Of a stretch of DNA of 64,000 nt, positions 51,206 to 59,898 are shown in pieces. The DNA comes from Pseudomonas capeferrum. GTDB lineage: Bacteria; Pseudomonadota; Gammaproteobacteria; Pseudomonadales; Pseudomonadaceae. Every line of letters begins with the position of its first letter. Position 1 is the first letter of the stretch. A model generated the notes under the pieces. That model worked only from the letters and a program-made list of their open reading frames with translations. It had not been told where the DNA came from and did not search any database. The stretch is taken from NCBI RefSeq assembly GCF_013523055.1, contig NZ_JAAMQM010000004.1:1-64000 (forward strand), given 5' to 3'. Both the position numbers and the translations under genes were made by a program.

Positions 51206-52549
51206 GTGACAAAAGTAAAAAGAATACTGGCTGCTTTGGCATGCGGCACCTTGGCGCAACAAGGCTACGCGGTGGGTTTCCTTGAGGACAGTAAGGCATC
51301 CATCAGTTCTCGCACCTTGTACTACGATGGGGATCAACGGAGCACGGGTGGGGCGGATCAGCGGCAGACCTTGACCGGTTTAAGGCTCGACTTTCAGTCG
51401 GGCTACACCGGAGGGGCAGTGGGCTTAGGACTTGATCTCCAAGCGCTAGCAGGATTTACCTTAAGTGGTGGAACTTCTCCCCACAATGCATCCACGGTGA
51501 ATACTGTTTCTCCGGTCACGACTGACGGCTCACCTGTCGACAACTGGTCTAGGATCGGAGGGAATGCTCGCTTCAAATACTCGAAGACCGAGTTGAAAGC
51601 TGGCAACGCGCTGACTTTCAATCTACCAGTGCTGATCTCAAATGACGGACGCCTGTTGCCTGCGAGCTTTCAGGGTGCTGCTTTGACATCAAATGAGTTT
51701 GAGAATCTGACCTTGAACGGCGGATTTCTAAATCGTGCTATTGGACGAGCATCCAGCAACTGGGCGGGGATTGCTGGCGGGGGTACCAAGGGCAGTGATG
51801 GATTTGCTTTTGCCGGTGGTGACTGGAACGTCAGAAAAAATCTAAAGCTTCAATACTACTATGCAAACTTAGAAGACTACTATAGTCAGAACTTCCTCGG
51901 GCTTATTCATTCGTTCGATGTGGGAGTTGGTCAATCGCTCACAACTGATTTGCGTTACTTTAAGAGTGACTCTGATGGTAGAAATGGTACGGACACTCGC
52001 TATGCCTTGCGTAACGGCTATAACAAAAACGGAAAAATAGATAATACCACCTGGTCTTTGGCTTTCACCTATAAAACGGGCGGTCATGCGCTGACTTTAG
52101 GGCATCAACAAGTCAGCGATAAGTCCGGCTTTGCAACCGTCAATAGTAGCAACGTGGTTGATGGTCGAGGGCGACCAGAAGGTGAAGGGGGTGTCCAGTC
52201 CCTTTATCTTTATACCGACGTTATGATGAATAGCTTCACGCGTGCGGGCGAAAATTCTACTTTTGGCCTTTACAGCTACGATTTTGCTGCCCTAGGTGTT
52301 CCAGGCCTAAAGGCGGGGTGGACGTATGTGAGTGGTAAGGATATACGGGGCACGGGTAATACGACGACCGGAAGGTACAATGAATGGGAAAGTGATTACC
52401 GTCTAGATTATGTTTTGCAGTCTGGAACATTCAAAGGGCTTGGTTTCACTCTTCGGAAAGGTGTCTTCAGAACCGGCTTGCCCGCCTCGACCTTAAAAGA
52501 TCAGGATCAAGTTAGGTTCTTCGTTAATTACACTTATGCACTTTGGTAA
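51206..52549 (+). CDS. OprD-family outer membrane porin
   Basis: A 447-residue substrate-specific porin. A signal peptide (MTKVKRILAALACGTLAQQG) precedes FLEDSKASISSRTLYYDGDQ, the usual OprD N-terminal strand; GGAVGLGLDLQALAG, KLQYYYANLEDYYSQNF and the C-terminal aromatic strand FFVNYTYALW are also characteristic. OprD-family channels admit small carboxylates, amino acids and related molecules, and are usually placed beside the genes for their substrate. The start is GTG behind TGGAG. It stands alone, 144 bases after a sigma-54 promoter. Confidence 0.92.
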   Translation: MTKVKRILAALACGTLAQQGYAVGFLEDSKASISSRTLYYDGDQRSTGGADQRQTLTGLRLDFQSGYTGGAVGLGLDLQALAGFTLSGGTSPHNASTVNTVSPVTTDGSPVDNWSRIGGNARFKYSKTELKAGNALTFNLPVLISNDGRLLPASFQGAALTSNEFENLTLNGGFLNRAIGRASSNWAGIAGGGTKGSDGFAFAGGDWNVRKNLKLQYYYANLEDYYSQNFLGLIHSFDVGVGQSLTTDLRYFKSDSDGRNGTDTRYALRNGYNKNGKIDNTTWSLAFTYKTGGHALTLGHQQVSDKSGFATVNSSNVVDGRGRPEGEGGVQSLYLYTDVMMNSFTRAGENSTFGLYSYDFAALGVPGLKAGWTYVSGKDIRGTGNTTTGRYNEWESDYRLDYVLQSGTFKGLGFTLRKGVFRTGLPASTLKDQDQVRFFVNYTYALW

Positions 52550-52575
52550 ATCGGGTTAACCAACTTTAGTTGGTG

Positions 52576-52615
52576 CGAAGTCATCGGCTGTGAGTCCTGC
52601 GGTCGGTGACTTCGT
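52576..52615 (+). terminator. Imperfect hairpin after the porin gene
   Basis: CGAAGTCATCGGC and GTCGGTGACTTCG pair with two mismatches 26 bases after the stop. The following stretch to 52959 has no gene; it must contain the promoter of the next LysR gene. Confidence 0.55.
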
Positions 52616-52959
52616 AAGCGATGGCGCAAATTTGAGGAATATCGGATGCGGGTTTTTATTTTGTTTTCTAGGCGTATAAGAAAAAATTATAGGGTGGCGC
52701 AATTTTTTGATTATCCATGATGGCCAAGGTGCCACAAACTGTCCCTAACAGCATACGCCAAGGGTAGTCGCTCTCTGCAAGCTTGCCCCAACATGATGCA
52801 AGGAGCTTCGTCAGCACTGCAGGACGCAAAGGGTAGGCAATCGCTGATGGTGTGCTCGGTAAGATCTGGTCTCATTGCGTGGGGCTGGTCTTCAAATGGT
52901 TAGGGTATTAACTGAACGCGACGGATATAAATAAAAACCGTCTGCGATAGGGAGTACAC

Positions 52960-53865
52960 ATGCCTATAAAATTAAGGCAGATAGAAGCATTCAGAACGGT
53001 CATGCGCGAAGGAAGCATGGTGCGAGCTAGTGCGGCTATGGCCGTTACCCAGCCCGCGATCAGTTACATGATTTCTGGGCTTGAAACCGCTGTTGGATTT
53101 CCTCTGTTTAATAGACAAGGAGGAAAACTCAGTGCGACACCGGAGGCGATTCAGTTACTCGCTGAGGTAGATCGTCTCTATCAGGGGCTTGAGTCCGTTG
53201 AGGCAGTAGCTCACAAGATCGCGAATTATGGCAACGCCGAGTTGCGCATTCTAATCACGCAGGCTCTGTCTGCCGGACGGATTGTGAATGGTATCGGCAA
53301 GTTCGCAGCGTTACATCCAGGTATCAAAATCGATTTGGATGTTGAGCACAGAGAGCTCATTACCCATCGAGTCAATTCAGGTCAAGCCGATTTGGGAATA
53401 TTGTCAATTTCGCCAGGTCTGGAAGATCAAAGCTCTACGTTGTTCAGCAGTCCAATTATCTGTGTTGCATCGCCTAGCGCTAAAATTTCCCAAGGCGCGG
53501 TTGTTACAGCAAGCCAGTTAGATGGAGTGCCTATAGTTGCTCTTAAGGCCACGGGGCTTATCAGGCCAATGGTCGATAAATGGTTTTATGAAGCTGGGGT
53601 GACGCCTAATTACACGATTGAGGTTGGCGGAGCTGGTACGGCGATCGAGCTGGTTCGTGGTGGCCTTGGAGTTACGTTTGTAAATAGTTTCAGCTTGATG
53701 GAGAGGGCTGATAGCCAACTTCAGTCATTCGGTCTGGAAAATGCACTTGAACTCAAGATTGGCGTAATCAACTCGTCGTCGTTACACCCAAATAGAGCGG
53801 CGCATGCACTAATGCAGTATCTGACACAGATATATGCGGAAAGCGTCTCGGATGAACACTCCTGA
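52960..53865 (+). CDS. LysR-family regulator leading the amidase-RraA genes
   Basis: A 301-residue LysR regulator with HTH MVRASAAMAVTQPAISYMIS and a conserved effector domain, resembling the opine and amino-acid responsive group (OccR/NocR-like). Its stop at 53865 lies 40 bases before the amidase start, in the same direction, so it is probably co-transcribed with the genes it controls. Confidence 0.87.
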   Translation: MPIKLRQIEAFRTVMREGSMVRASAAMAVTQPAISYMISGLETAVGFPLFNRQGGKLSATPEAIQLLAEVDRLYQGLESVEAVAHKIANYGNAELRILITQALSAGRIVNGIGKFAALHPGIKIDLDVEHRELITHRVNSGQADLGILSISPGLEDQSSTLFSSPIICVASPSAKISQGAVVTASQLDGVPIVALKATGLIRPMVDKWFYEAGVTPNYTIEVGGAGTAIELVRGGLGVTFVNSFSLMERADSQLQSFGLENALELKIGVINSSSLHPNRAAHALMQYLTQIYAESVSDEHS

Positions 53866-53905
53866 GACAGATTGCCAGAAGTTTAATCAAAAGCGAGGGT
53901 TGATT

Positions 53906-54727
53906 GTGAAAGTTTCTCTTATTCAGGTGAATTCAGTACAGGACAAGGCGTTCAATTTGGCCGAAGCTGATCGTCTCGCACGAGAGGCAATCGATCGAGA
54001 CGGTTCACGTCTTGTTGTATTTCCTGAACACTTTGACTGGGCGGGTGGTACACCTGAACAAAAGATCGCAGCTGGCGAGCCGCATAGCGGGGGGCCGGCT
54101 TATGAAATGTGTAAAAAACTGGCACAGGACTGCAACGTCTACGTTCACACCGGTAGCTTCTATGAAAGCACGCCTGACGGTAGCCGCGTCTATAACACCT
54201 CGGTCGTTTTTGATCCCAAAGGCAACGAGCTTGGTCGCTACCGTAAAATCCATCTGTTCGATATCGTAACTCCCGACGGTATGCGCTATGGCGAGTCCAG
54301 TGCAGTAGCGCCAGGTACAGAGGTATCGGTGGTCGATATTGAAGGCCTTAAGTATGGCTTTGCGATCTGCTACGACATTCGCTTCCCGGAGCTTTTCCAA
54401 AAGCTGGTTGCGTTGGGTGCTGATGTAATCGTACTGCCTGCGGCATTTACCCTTCAAACTGGTAAAGACCATTGGGATGTCCTCTGCCGCGCCCGGGCAA
54501 TTGAAACGCAATGCTATTTCCTGGCTCCAGGTCAAACTGGCCCATTCGAACAGTCCGGTGAGACTCGCTACTCCTACGGGCATTCGCTGGTTTGTGATCC
54601 ATGGGGACACATTATCGCCAAGGCGTCGGATGGTGTCGGCTACGTAACTGCCAACATTGAACCTGAGCGCATCGCAGCGGTACGCAAGCAAATCCCGCTG
54701 GCTTCGCACAAGGTGCTTCAGAAATGA
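53906..54727 (+). CDS. Nitrilase-superfamily amidase (Nit2/omega-amidase-like)
   Basis: A 273-residue carbon-nitrogen hydrolase with the full Glu-Lys-Cys triad: Glu41 in FPEHFDW, Lys114 in RYRKIHLFD, Cys155 in ICYDIRFPEL. The closest well-known type is Nit2/omega-amidase, which hydrolyses the amide of 2-oxoacid amides; arylamide and carbamoyl substrates cannot be excluded. I use GTG 53906 behind GAGG because the family begins with KVSLIQ; an ATG at 53852 overlaps the LysR gene. The stop overlaps the next gene by four bases. Confidence 0.87.
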   Translation: MKVSLIQVNSVQDKAFNLAEADRLAREAIDRDGSRLVVFPEHFDWAGGTPEQKIAAGEPHSGGPAYEMCKKLAQDCNVYVHTGSFYESTPDGSRVYNTSVVFDPKGNELGRYRKIHLFDIVTPDGMRYGESSAVAPGTEVSVVDIEGLKYGFAICYDIRFPELFQKLVALGADVIVLPAAFTLQTGKDHWDVLCRARAIETQCYFLAPGQTGPFEQSGETRYSYGHSLVCDPWGHIIAKASDGVGYVTANIEPERIAAVRKQIPLASHKVLQK

Positions 54728-55389
54728 AAAAGTTTCTGATAGGAGATATGCCGGATCCCATCACTCCCGAGCTGGAAAAGATCCTCCTAGAGGTCGAAAC
54801 CGCTACGGTCGGTCATCTTCGTCACTGGGGATTCATGGATGGCGAGATTCAAGCCCTGGGGAATAGTAAGCGTGTCGTTGGTACGGCAGTGACTTTGGCG
54901 CTGCCTGCTCAAGACTCAACCTTATTGCATTACACCCTGGGCTTGCTTAAGCCTGGCCACATTGTGGTGATTGATCGCTTGGGTGATCGCAAACATGCCT
55001 GTTGGGGTGGCGGTGTCACGCAGGCGGCTGTGACTGCCGGTGCGAGTGCTGCAGTGATCGATGGCATGTGTACCGATCCACATGAAATTCAAGAGCATGA
55101 TTTCCCAGTCTGGAGTCGTGGTGTGTCTCCGATTACTACCCGAATCTATGGGCTGGGTGGCAAGTTGAACATGCCTGTCTCCTGTGGCGGCGTTGCTGTA
55201 TGTCCGGGTGATATCGTGATCTGTGACGAGAACGGAGTTCTTGTCTTGAGTCCGTCAGAACTTGATGAAGTTGTTCAAACGGCGCTGGCCAAACAGGTTC
55301 GCGGTGTCGAGAACTGTCGGCGGATTAGAGAAGGGGAAAAGCTCGGCGACTTGTCTGGTGCTTCAGCGATTGTTGAAGCAGATGCGTAG
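54724..55389 (+). CDS. RraA-like protein, aldolase family but lacking the conserved Arg
   Basis: A 221-residue RraA-family protein. The fold marks are present (LRHWGFMDGEIQALG, DRLGDRKHACWGGGVTQAAV, GVAVCPGDIVICDENGVLVL). In 4-hydroxy-4-methyl-2-oxoglutarate aldolases the signature after VIDG carries an Arg-Asp pair; here it reads IDGMCTDPHE, with Thr where the Arg should be. The pyruvate-binding Arg is therefore missing and aldolase activity is doubtful, though the Asp is kept. It overlaps the amidase by four bases. Confidence 0.83.
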   Translation: MKKFLIGDMPDPITPELEKILLEVETATVGHLRHWGFMDGEIQALGNSKRVVGTAVTLALPAQDSTLLHYTLGLLKPGHIVVIDRLGDRKHACWGGGVTQAAVTAGASAAVIDGMCTDPHEIQEHDFPVWSRGVSPITTRIYGLGGKLNMPVSCGGVAVCPGDIVICDENGVLVLSPSELDEVVQTALAKQVRGVENCRRIREGEKLGDLSGASAIVEADA

Positions 55390-55499
55390 CTGGATTTGAT
55401 CCACCCTTCGAGCCTTGCTATGCGGGATGGAAAATAAAAACGAATCATTGCCCCGCACGGTGGCGTTACGTGCGGCGCCCTACTCGATAGAAGAAAATC

Positions 55500-56792
55500 A
55501 TGACTAAAACAATATCTACCAGGAAGACCTGGTTCGCCGTGGCCACTTCTGGAAGCGGGAACTTACTCGAAGTTTACGACTTTGCGGTCTATGCGTTTTT
55601 TGCTACGACCATCGCTAAATTGTTTTTCCCGAACGTGGATGAAACAACATCCTTATTGCAGACGTTTGCTGCTTACGGCGCCGGGTTCATTGCAAGACCC
55701 CTCGGAAGCTACGTAATTGGTCGAATTGGTGACAGAAGGGGGCGCAAGCCTGCGATGTTGCTGACGATTATCTGTATGGCTATCGGCAGTATTGGTATTG
55801 GTCTGATTCCGACATACGAGACTATCGGTGTTGGTGCTCCAATTCTGCTAGTCATGTTGCGCTGCCTCCAAGGATTCGCCGCAGGTGGCGAATGGGGCAC
55901 CTCTGCATCTTATATCGTGGAATGGTCTCCTGCGGGTCGGAAAGGGTTCTTCGGGAGTTTTCAGAGCGTAAGTTCTTCCGGTGGCGCATTGTTAGCATCC
56001 CTAGTTGCATCTGCACTCCTGTTGATTCCTGCTGAGGACTTGCTGGATTGGGGGTGGCGAGTGCCATTCATCGCAGGTGGTCTTGCGATCTTTGCATTCA
56101 GTTTGTTCTTGCGAGCTCATGCTGAGGAAACCCCAGAATACGTCAATAGTAAAACTGAGGTTGTGAACCCAACTGAAACCAAGCCATATGTATTGGGCTT
56201 GCAGGCTTTTGGCTTCACCATTTTCTGGACTACACTGTCCTATCTGGTTTCAGCGTACATGGTCACTTATACGCAAAGTCACGCAGGTCTTACCCGGACT
56301 GAGGCTCTGACCTCTAGTAACATTGCACTACTCCTTCAGATCATGTTGATTCCAGTTGCCGGCGCCCTGTCCGATCGATTTGGGCGTAAGCCGCTTCTAC
56401 TCCTCGCATGTGTTGGCACCGCTACCCTTGCTTACCCAATCCTGAATATGATGTCTGGCGGTGCCAGCTTCCATCAGGTCGTTATGCTGCAATGTTGCTT
56501 GAGCGCACTTTTCGCAATGTATTCCGGTCCTGGGCCAGCTACTATCTGCGAAATTTTCCCAACGCGGTTGCGCAACACCTGGATGACCGTAGGCTACACG
56601 TTGGCGGTATGTTGCTTCGGCGGGTTCGCACCACTGATCTCGACCTGGTTGATCTCTGTTACCAAAATCGCGGCGTCTCCAGCCTTCTTGCTCATCCCTG
56701 CTGCTATTGTGTCGGCACTGGTCATCCTAAAGCTGCCTTCCGCTCGTATCAGCGGTTTTAAGTCCGCCCCTAAGGCGGAAGCATCTTACTGA
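55500..56792 (+). CDS. MFS transporter, metabolite:H+ symporter family
   Basis: A 430-residue twelve-helix transporter of the MHS group (ProP/KgtP/ShiA type): the loop 2-3 motif GRIGDRRGRKPAMLL and its loop 8-9 echo GALSDRFGRKPLLLL, plus LQGFAAGGEWGTSASYIVEW. MHS members import organic acids, betaines or quaternary amines with protons. It lies 110 bases after the RraA-like gene, probably in the same unit, so it likely imports the substrate or an intermediate of that pathway. Confidence 0.9.
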   Translation: MTKTISTRKTWFAVATSGSGNLLEVYDFAVYAFFATTIAKLFFPNVDETTSLLQTFAAYGAGFIARPLGSYVIGRIGDRRGRKPAMLLTIICMAIGSIGIGLIPTYETIGVGAPILLVMLRCLQGFAAGGEWGTSASYIVEWSPAGRKGFFGSFQSVSSSGGALLASLVASALLLIPAEDLLDWGWRVPFIAGGLAIFAFSLFLRAHAEETPEYVNSKTEVVNPTETKPYVLGLQAFGFTIFWTTLSYLVSAYMVTYTQSHAGLTRTEALTSSNIALLLQIMLIPVAGALSDRFGRKPLLLLACVGTATLAYPILNMMSGGASFHQVVMLQCCLSALFAMYSGPGPATICEIFPTRLRNTWMTVGYTLAVCCFGGFAPLISTWLISVTKIAASPAFLLIPAAIVSALVILKLPSARISGFKSAPKAEASY

Positions 56793-56860
56793 GGCTTTTA
56801 GCTCAGTTACCTCGAAATTCTGAGTGATGCTCCCAGAGTTCGAGACAGTGGAACTCTAAT

Positions 56861-56891
56861 GACTGAGCGTGACAGGGATGTTCGCTCAGTC
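56861..56891. terminator. Terminator between the convergent MFS and LysR genes
   Basis: GACTGAGCG and CGCTCAGTC form a perfect 9-bp stem with a 13-base loop, followed by TTT on the plus strand. It may serve both converging units. Confidence 0.65.
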
Positions 56892-56951
56892 TTTCGCCGC
56901 CTGGCTCCATAGACGCCAGGGCGGAGAGTGTTATCCACCTAGCTGTACCGA

Positions 56952-57878
56952 CTAGCTTCGGATTAGCAGATGCGCAGGAACCATGTTTAGGATTTCTTTT
57001 TTTGCATGGTCAATGAACGGTTTTAATATCAGGGTTGATGAGTTTCTCTGTGATATCACGATTGAGTAATCATTTCTTATCACTGGTTCGAAATTTATAA
57101 ATTTCACACCGCTGCCTGTATAGCCACAGGCTGTTAAAGGGTCAATGATCGAAATTCCTACACCAGCTTCCACTAGCTGTAGAACTGCGGCGGAAGTCTG
57201 GGTCTCGCAGTTTACGTGCCGTTTCACGCCATGAGAAAGCATCAAGGAGTCTATCCGCATCCTAGACTCCATAAGAGGCATCATGGAAATGAAGCGTTCG
57301 CCCTCAAAGTGTTCTGGTCGTAAAGTTCTTTTTGTGGCGAGGGCATGCGCTTTGGGTACTACTGCGACCATTTTAGCAGATACCAGGGTTTCACTATTTC
57401 CTGCTTTGGTGGAGCGTGCCGGGAACATGGCGAAGCCCAGGTCGCACTGATCCCGTTGCACCATATCCAGAACTGTGGGGGAGCTGTGCATACGCATTGA
57501 TACATGAGCGTCGGGATGGGCCAAAGTGAAACTATTAATGGCGCGTGGCAGGAAAGAGAGCGCCATGTTTGGCGATGCTGCTATTTCAAGCCGCCCCATT
57601 TTCAAAGATTTGATATTGGTAGCCGCATTAGCGATGCGCTCAATGCTCAACAACGACTGCTCGACGTCTTTGACGAGTAGAGCCGCTTCAGGGGTCGGTA
57701 CCAAGCGCCCCTTAGTTCTTGTAAACAGTGTCAGGGCTATCCGTTCTTCTAGGTCGGCGATCAATCTCGTGACTACCGGTTGGGTCACTTCAAGCATCTC
57801 TGCGGCACCGGTCACCGACTTTCGCACCATGATCGCCCGGAACGCTTCCAAGTGACGAAGGGTGATCCTGTTCTCCAT
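56952..57878 (-). CDS. LysR-family regulator upstream of the IS30 insertion
   Basis: A 308-residue LysR regulator of the NocR/OccR/ArgP-like group: HTH in VTGAAEMLEVTQPVVTRLIA and effector domain ending in FIDHAKKEIL. Without the IS30 element it would face the solute-binding protein operon across ~610 bases, so it is the likely original regulator of that operon. The element now sits 98 bases before its start codon and may have displaced its promoter or operator. Confidence 0.87.
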   Translation of the reverse strand: MENRITLRHLEAFRAIMVRKSVTGAAEMLEVTQPVVTRLIADLEERIALTLFTRTKGRLVPTPEAALLVKDVEQSLLSIERIANAATNIKSLKMGRLEIAASPNMALSFLPRAINSFTLAHPDAHVSMRMHSSPTVLDMVQRDQCDLGFAMFPARSTKAGNSETLVSAKMVAVVPKAHALATKRTLRPEHFEGERFISMMPLMESRMRIDSLMLSHGVKRHVNCETQTSAAVLQLVEAGVGISIIDPLTACGYTGSGVKFINFEPVIRNDYSIVISQRNSSTLILKPFIDHAKKEILNMVPAHLLIRS

Positions 57879-58021
57879 AGCACTCCACCTGTCGATAGCA
57901 TAAAGACATGATCTTTTTAGCTTACGGTAGCGTCATCGACTAATCAAAAGCTTTTCGACTTGCTGGTAAAGGGCTTGGCGGTCTCAAGGAGCAAGTGCAA
58001 CGCCTGATGTAAGGTGTTGCC

Positions 58022-59041
58022 ATGTCTACCCAATACAACCACCTGAGTACCCAGGAGCGCGTCACCATTATGGTGATGCTATTTCAACGGCAACCACTGC
58101 GAGCTATCGCCGCTTTGCTGGGCCGTCACCCTAGCACCATTAGTCGTGAGATCAGACGTAACCCCCACCAGCATCACTATGACGCCGCCCAGGCTGCCAG
58201 CAGGGCTCAACAGCTTCGGCAGGTACCCCGCCGCCAGCGGCGTTTGTCTCCAGATTCAGAGCTGTTTCAGGTGGTTGTCGAAATGCTCCGCATTGGCTGG
58301 TCACCGCAACAAATTGCCCGCAGACTACGCAGTATCTGGCCCGGCCAACCCGAGCGACATGTGAGTCACGAAACTATTTACCTCACCATCTATGCCTACC
58401 CACGCGGCGAACTGAAACGTCAGCTGGTCAGTTATTTGCGTCAGGGTAACGGCAAACGTCGTAAGCGAACCCAGAGCAATGTGCGTCGAGAACGCTACCC
58501 GGCACAGCTGAGTATTCACCTACGCCCCCCTGAGGTTACAGATCGTCTGGTACCTGGCCATTGGGAGAGCGACCTGATCATGGGCGCCAATAATCGCTCA
58601 GCGGTTGCCACCATGGTCGAGCGTACGAGCCGTTATGTAATTCTCGCCAAGCTCGAAGCCCCCACCGCAGAGGCGGCGACGGAAGCCATTGTTAGGGAAA
58701 TGTCGCGGATGGCGCCATCGCTATTAAAAACCATGACGCATGATCAAGGCAGCGAAATGGCCCGTCATGCCGAAATCACCGCACGCACGGGGATGAAGAT
58801 TTACTTCGCCGATCCACACTCGCTTTGGCAGCGTGGCAGCAATGAAAATACGAACGGGTTGTTACGCCAATACCTTCCCAAAGGCACAGACCTCTCGCTG
58901 GTGACGCAGGCACGGCTGGACGAAATAGCCGATTTGCTCAACACCCGTCCTCGCCAGACATTGGGCTGGAAATTTCCGGTTGAGGTGCTGGTGGATTATC
59001 TTCAGCTCAGCGCGACCAACAAGCTCGAAACGATAAACTGA
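58022..59041 (+). CDS. IS30-family transposase
   Basis: A 339-residue transposase. The N-terminal HTH is in LLGRHPSTISREIRRNPHQH; the DDE domain has Asp in PGHWESDLIMG, Asp in MTHDQGSEMA and Glu in GSNENTNGLLRQYLPKG, as in IS30. It appears intact. Start ATG is 21 bases from the inner edge of the left repeat; there is only a weak ribosome site. Confidence 0.95.
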   Translation: MSTQYNHLSTQERVTIMVMLFQRQPLRAIAALLGRHPSTISREIRRNPHQHHYDAAQAASRAQQLRQVPRRQRRLSPDSELFQVVVEMLRIGWSPQQIARRLRSIWPGQPERHVSHETIYLTIYAYPRGELKRQLVSYLRQGNGKRRKRTQSNVRRERYPAQLSIHLRPPEVTDRLVPGHWESDLIMGANNRSAVATMVERTSRYVILAKLEAPTAEAATEAIVREMSRMAPSLLKTMTHDQGSEMARHAEITARTGMKIYFADPHSLWQRGSNENTNGLLRQYLPKGTDLSLVTQARLDEIADLLNTRPRQTLGWKFPVEVLVDYLQLSATNKLETIN

Positions 59042-59136
59042 TCGTGACGAGCAAGGCCCGCTTGAGCTCCAACCAGTTACCTGGTGGAGGCGTCTGATGG
59101 GTGTTTCTGTCGTGGCATTGCAGGCCGTCAAATCGC

Positions 59137-59208
59137 CGATAGAGGGGGGGTTGTGTATAGCCATTGTTTAAGCGATGAAAGGGGGGTTGTGTATAGCCGC
59201 TGTCTCAG
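59137..59208. repeat. 36-bp direct repeats in the tail of the IS30 element
   Basis: Two adjacent 36-base units, starting CGAT at 59137 and 59173, share GGGGGGTTGTGTATAGCC and the TGTYTMAGCG end; a third, partial unit starts at 59209. They lie between the transposase stop and the right terminal repeat. Confidence 0.75.
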
Positions 59209-59380
59209 CGACGGAAGAGCTTGTCATGGGGTAAGCTTTCGGCAGTGAAAATCGTGTGCAAGCAGATCGGCTCGGTTCGGTCAGACGTCCATTGATGATG
59301 ATGTTTTGGAAGCGGGATTGCGTTCGCTTAGCAAGTGCAGAAAAGTTAACTGACTGTTGCACTTGCTCCTTGAGACCGCC

Positions 59381-59898
59381 CTTCTGGAGCAGTCAAATCT
59401 ATTCCAAAGAGACATCGCTAACGATGTGTTTCGTGAATCTTCTCGCCGAGGCTCGCTCAACCCGATGGCTACTTGAAAGGATTTGCCCTCCTGGAACTCA
59501 CTAAAGCTATCTTATGTGCGCCCAGTTATCGCAACTGCGTCGTATCCGCATTTTCTGTGGTTTCGAGTTTACGCTCGCAATGTTACGGAAGGTAGCGGAT
59601 GTAACTACAACGTTTCATTTTGGAGCGCTCCAGAGCCAAGCGCGCCCGACGGTGGGGCACTTGTATGGAAAGGTTCTTATTTTCCATAGGAAAAAGGCAT
59701 TGGCTAATGTTTTAGTTGCTATGGACTAAGCATATTCTAAAAATAAAATCCTTTTAAATCAGTTAGATAGTTTGAGTTGGCCTGGCCATTGCTAAAAAGC
59801 ATACAGGTCAGGGATTTGCACCAAGCCCCCCACCGCCCAGCCAAGCTGAACGAACTGACTGGTTGAAATCAGCACCTTTATCCCCGGAGTCGTGAAAA
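59381..59898. other. Non-coding region before the solute-binding protein operon
   Basis: No gene is supported. It is the right part of the intergenic region that the IS30 element split. A sigma-54 promoter is near its right end (listed separately). An AT-rich stretch (59720-59770) just upstream of that promoter could be an IHF or activator region. Confidence 0.5.
59777..59793 (+). promoter_or_regulatory. Sigma-54 promoter of the solute-binding protein operon
   Basis: TTGGCCTGGCCATTGCT agrees well with the -24/-12 consensus YTGGCACGNNNNTTGCW; GG and GC are exactly ten bases apart. Transcription would start near 59804, about 95 bases before the first gene. Confidence 0.72.

Larger units (their letters stand above)
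57977..59380 (+). mobile_element. IS30-family insertion sequence, complete, 1404 bp
   Basis: Perfect 25-bp terminal inverted repeats (GGCGGTCTCAAGGAGCAAGT plus GCAAC at 57977-58001, inverse at 59356-59380) flank a transposase gene. CTT precedes the left end (57974-57976) and follows the right end (59381-59383), a 3-bp target duplication. The insertion lies between a LysR gene and the solute-binding protein operon. The ~310 bases after the transposase are non-coding and contain 36-bp direct repeats. Confidence 0.92.

Noticed and set aside
59137..59208. 36-bp repeats considered as a CRISPR array
   Set aside because: The units are directly adjacent without spacers, only about two copies exist, and they lie inside an IS element; no cas genes are present.
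58862..59362. Two minus-strand frames in the IS30 tail sharing AIHNPP
   Set aside because: The shared peptide comes from the 36-bp DNA repeat; there is no ribosome site or recognisable protein, and one overlaps the transposase.
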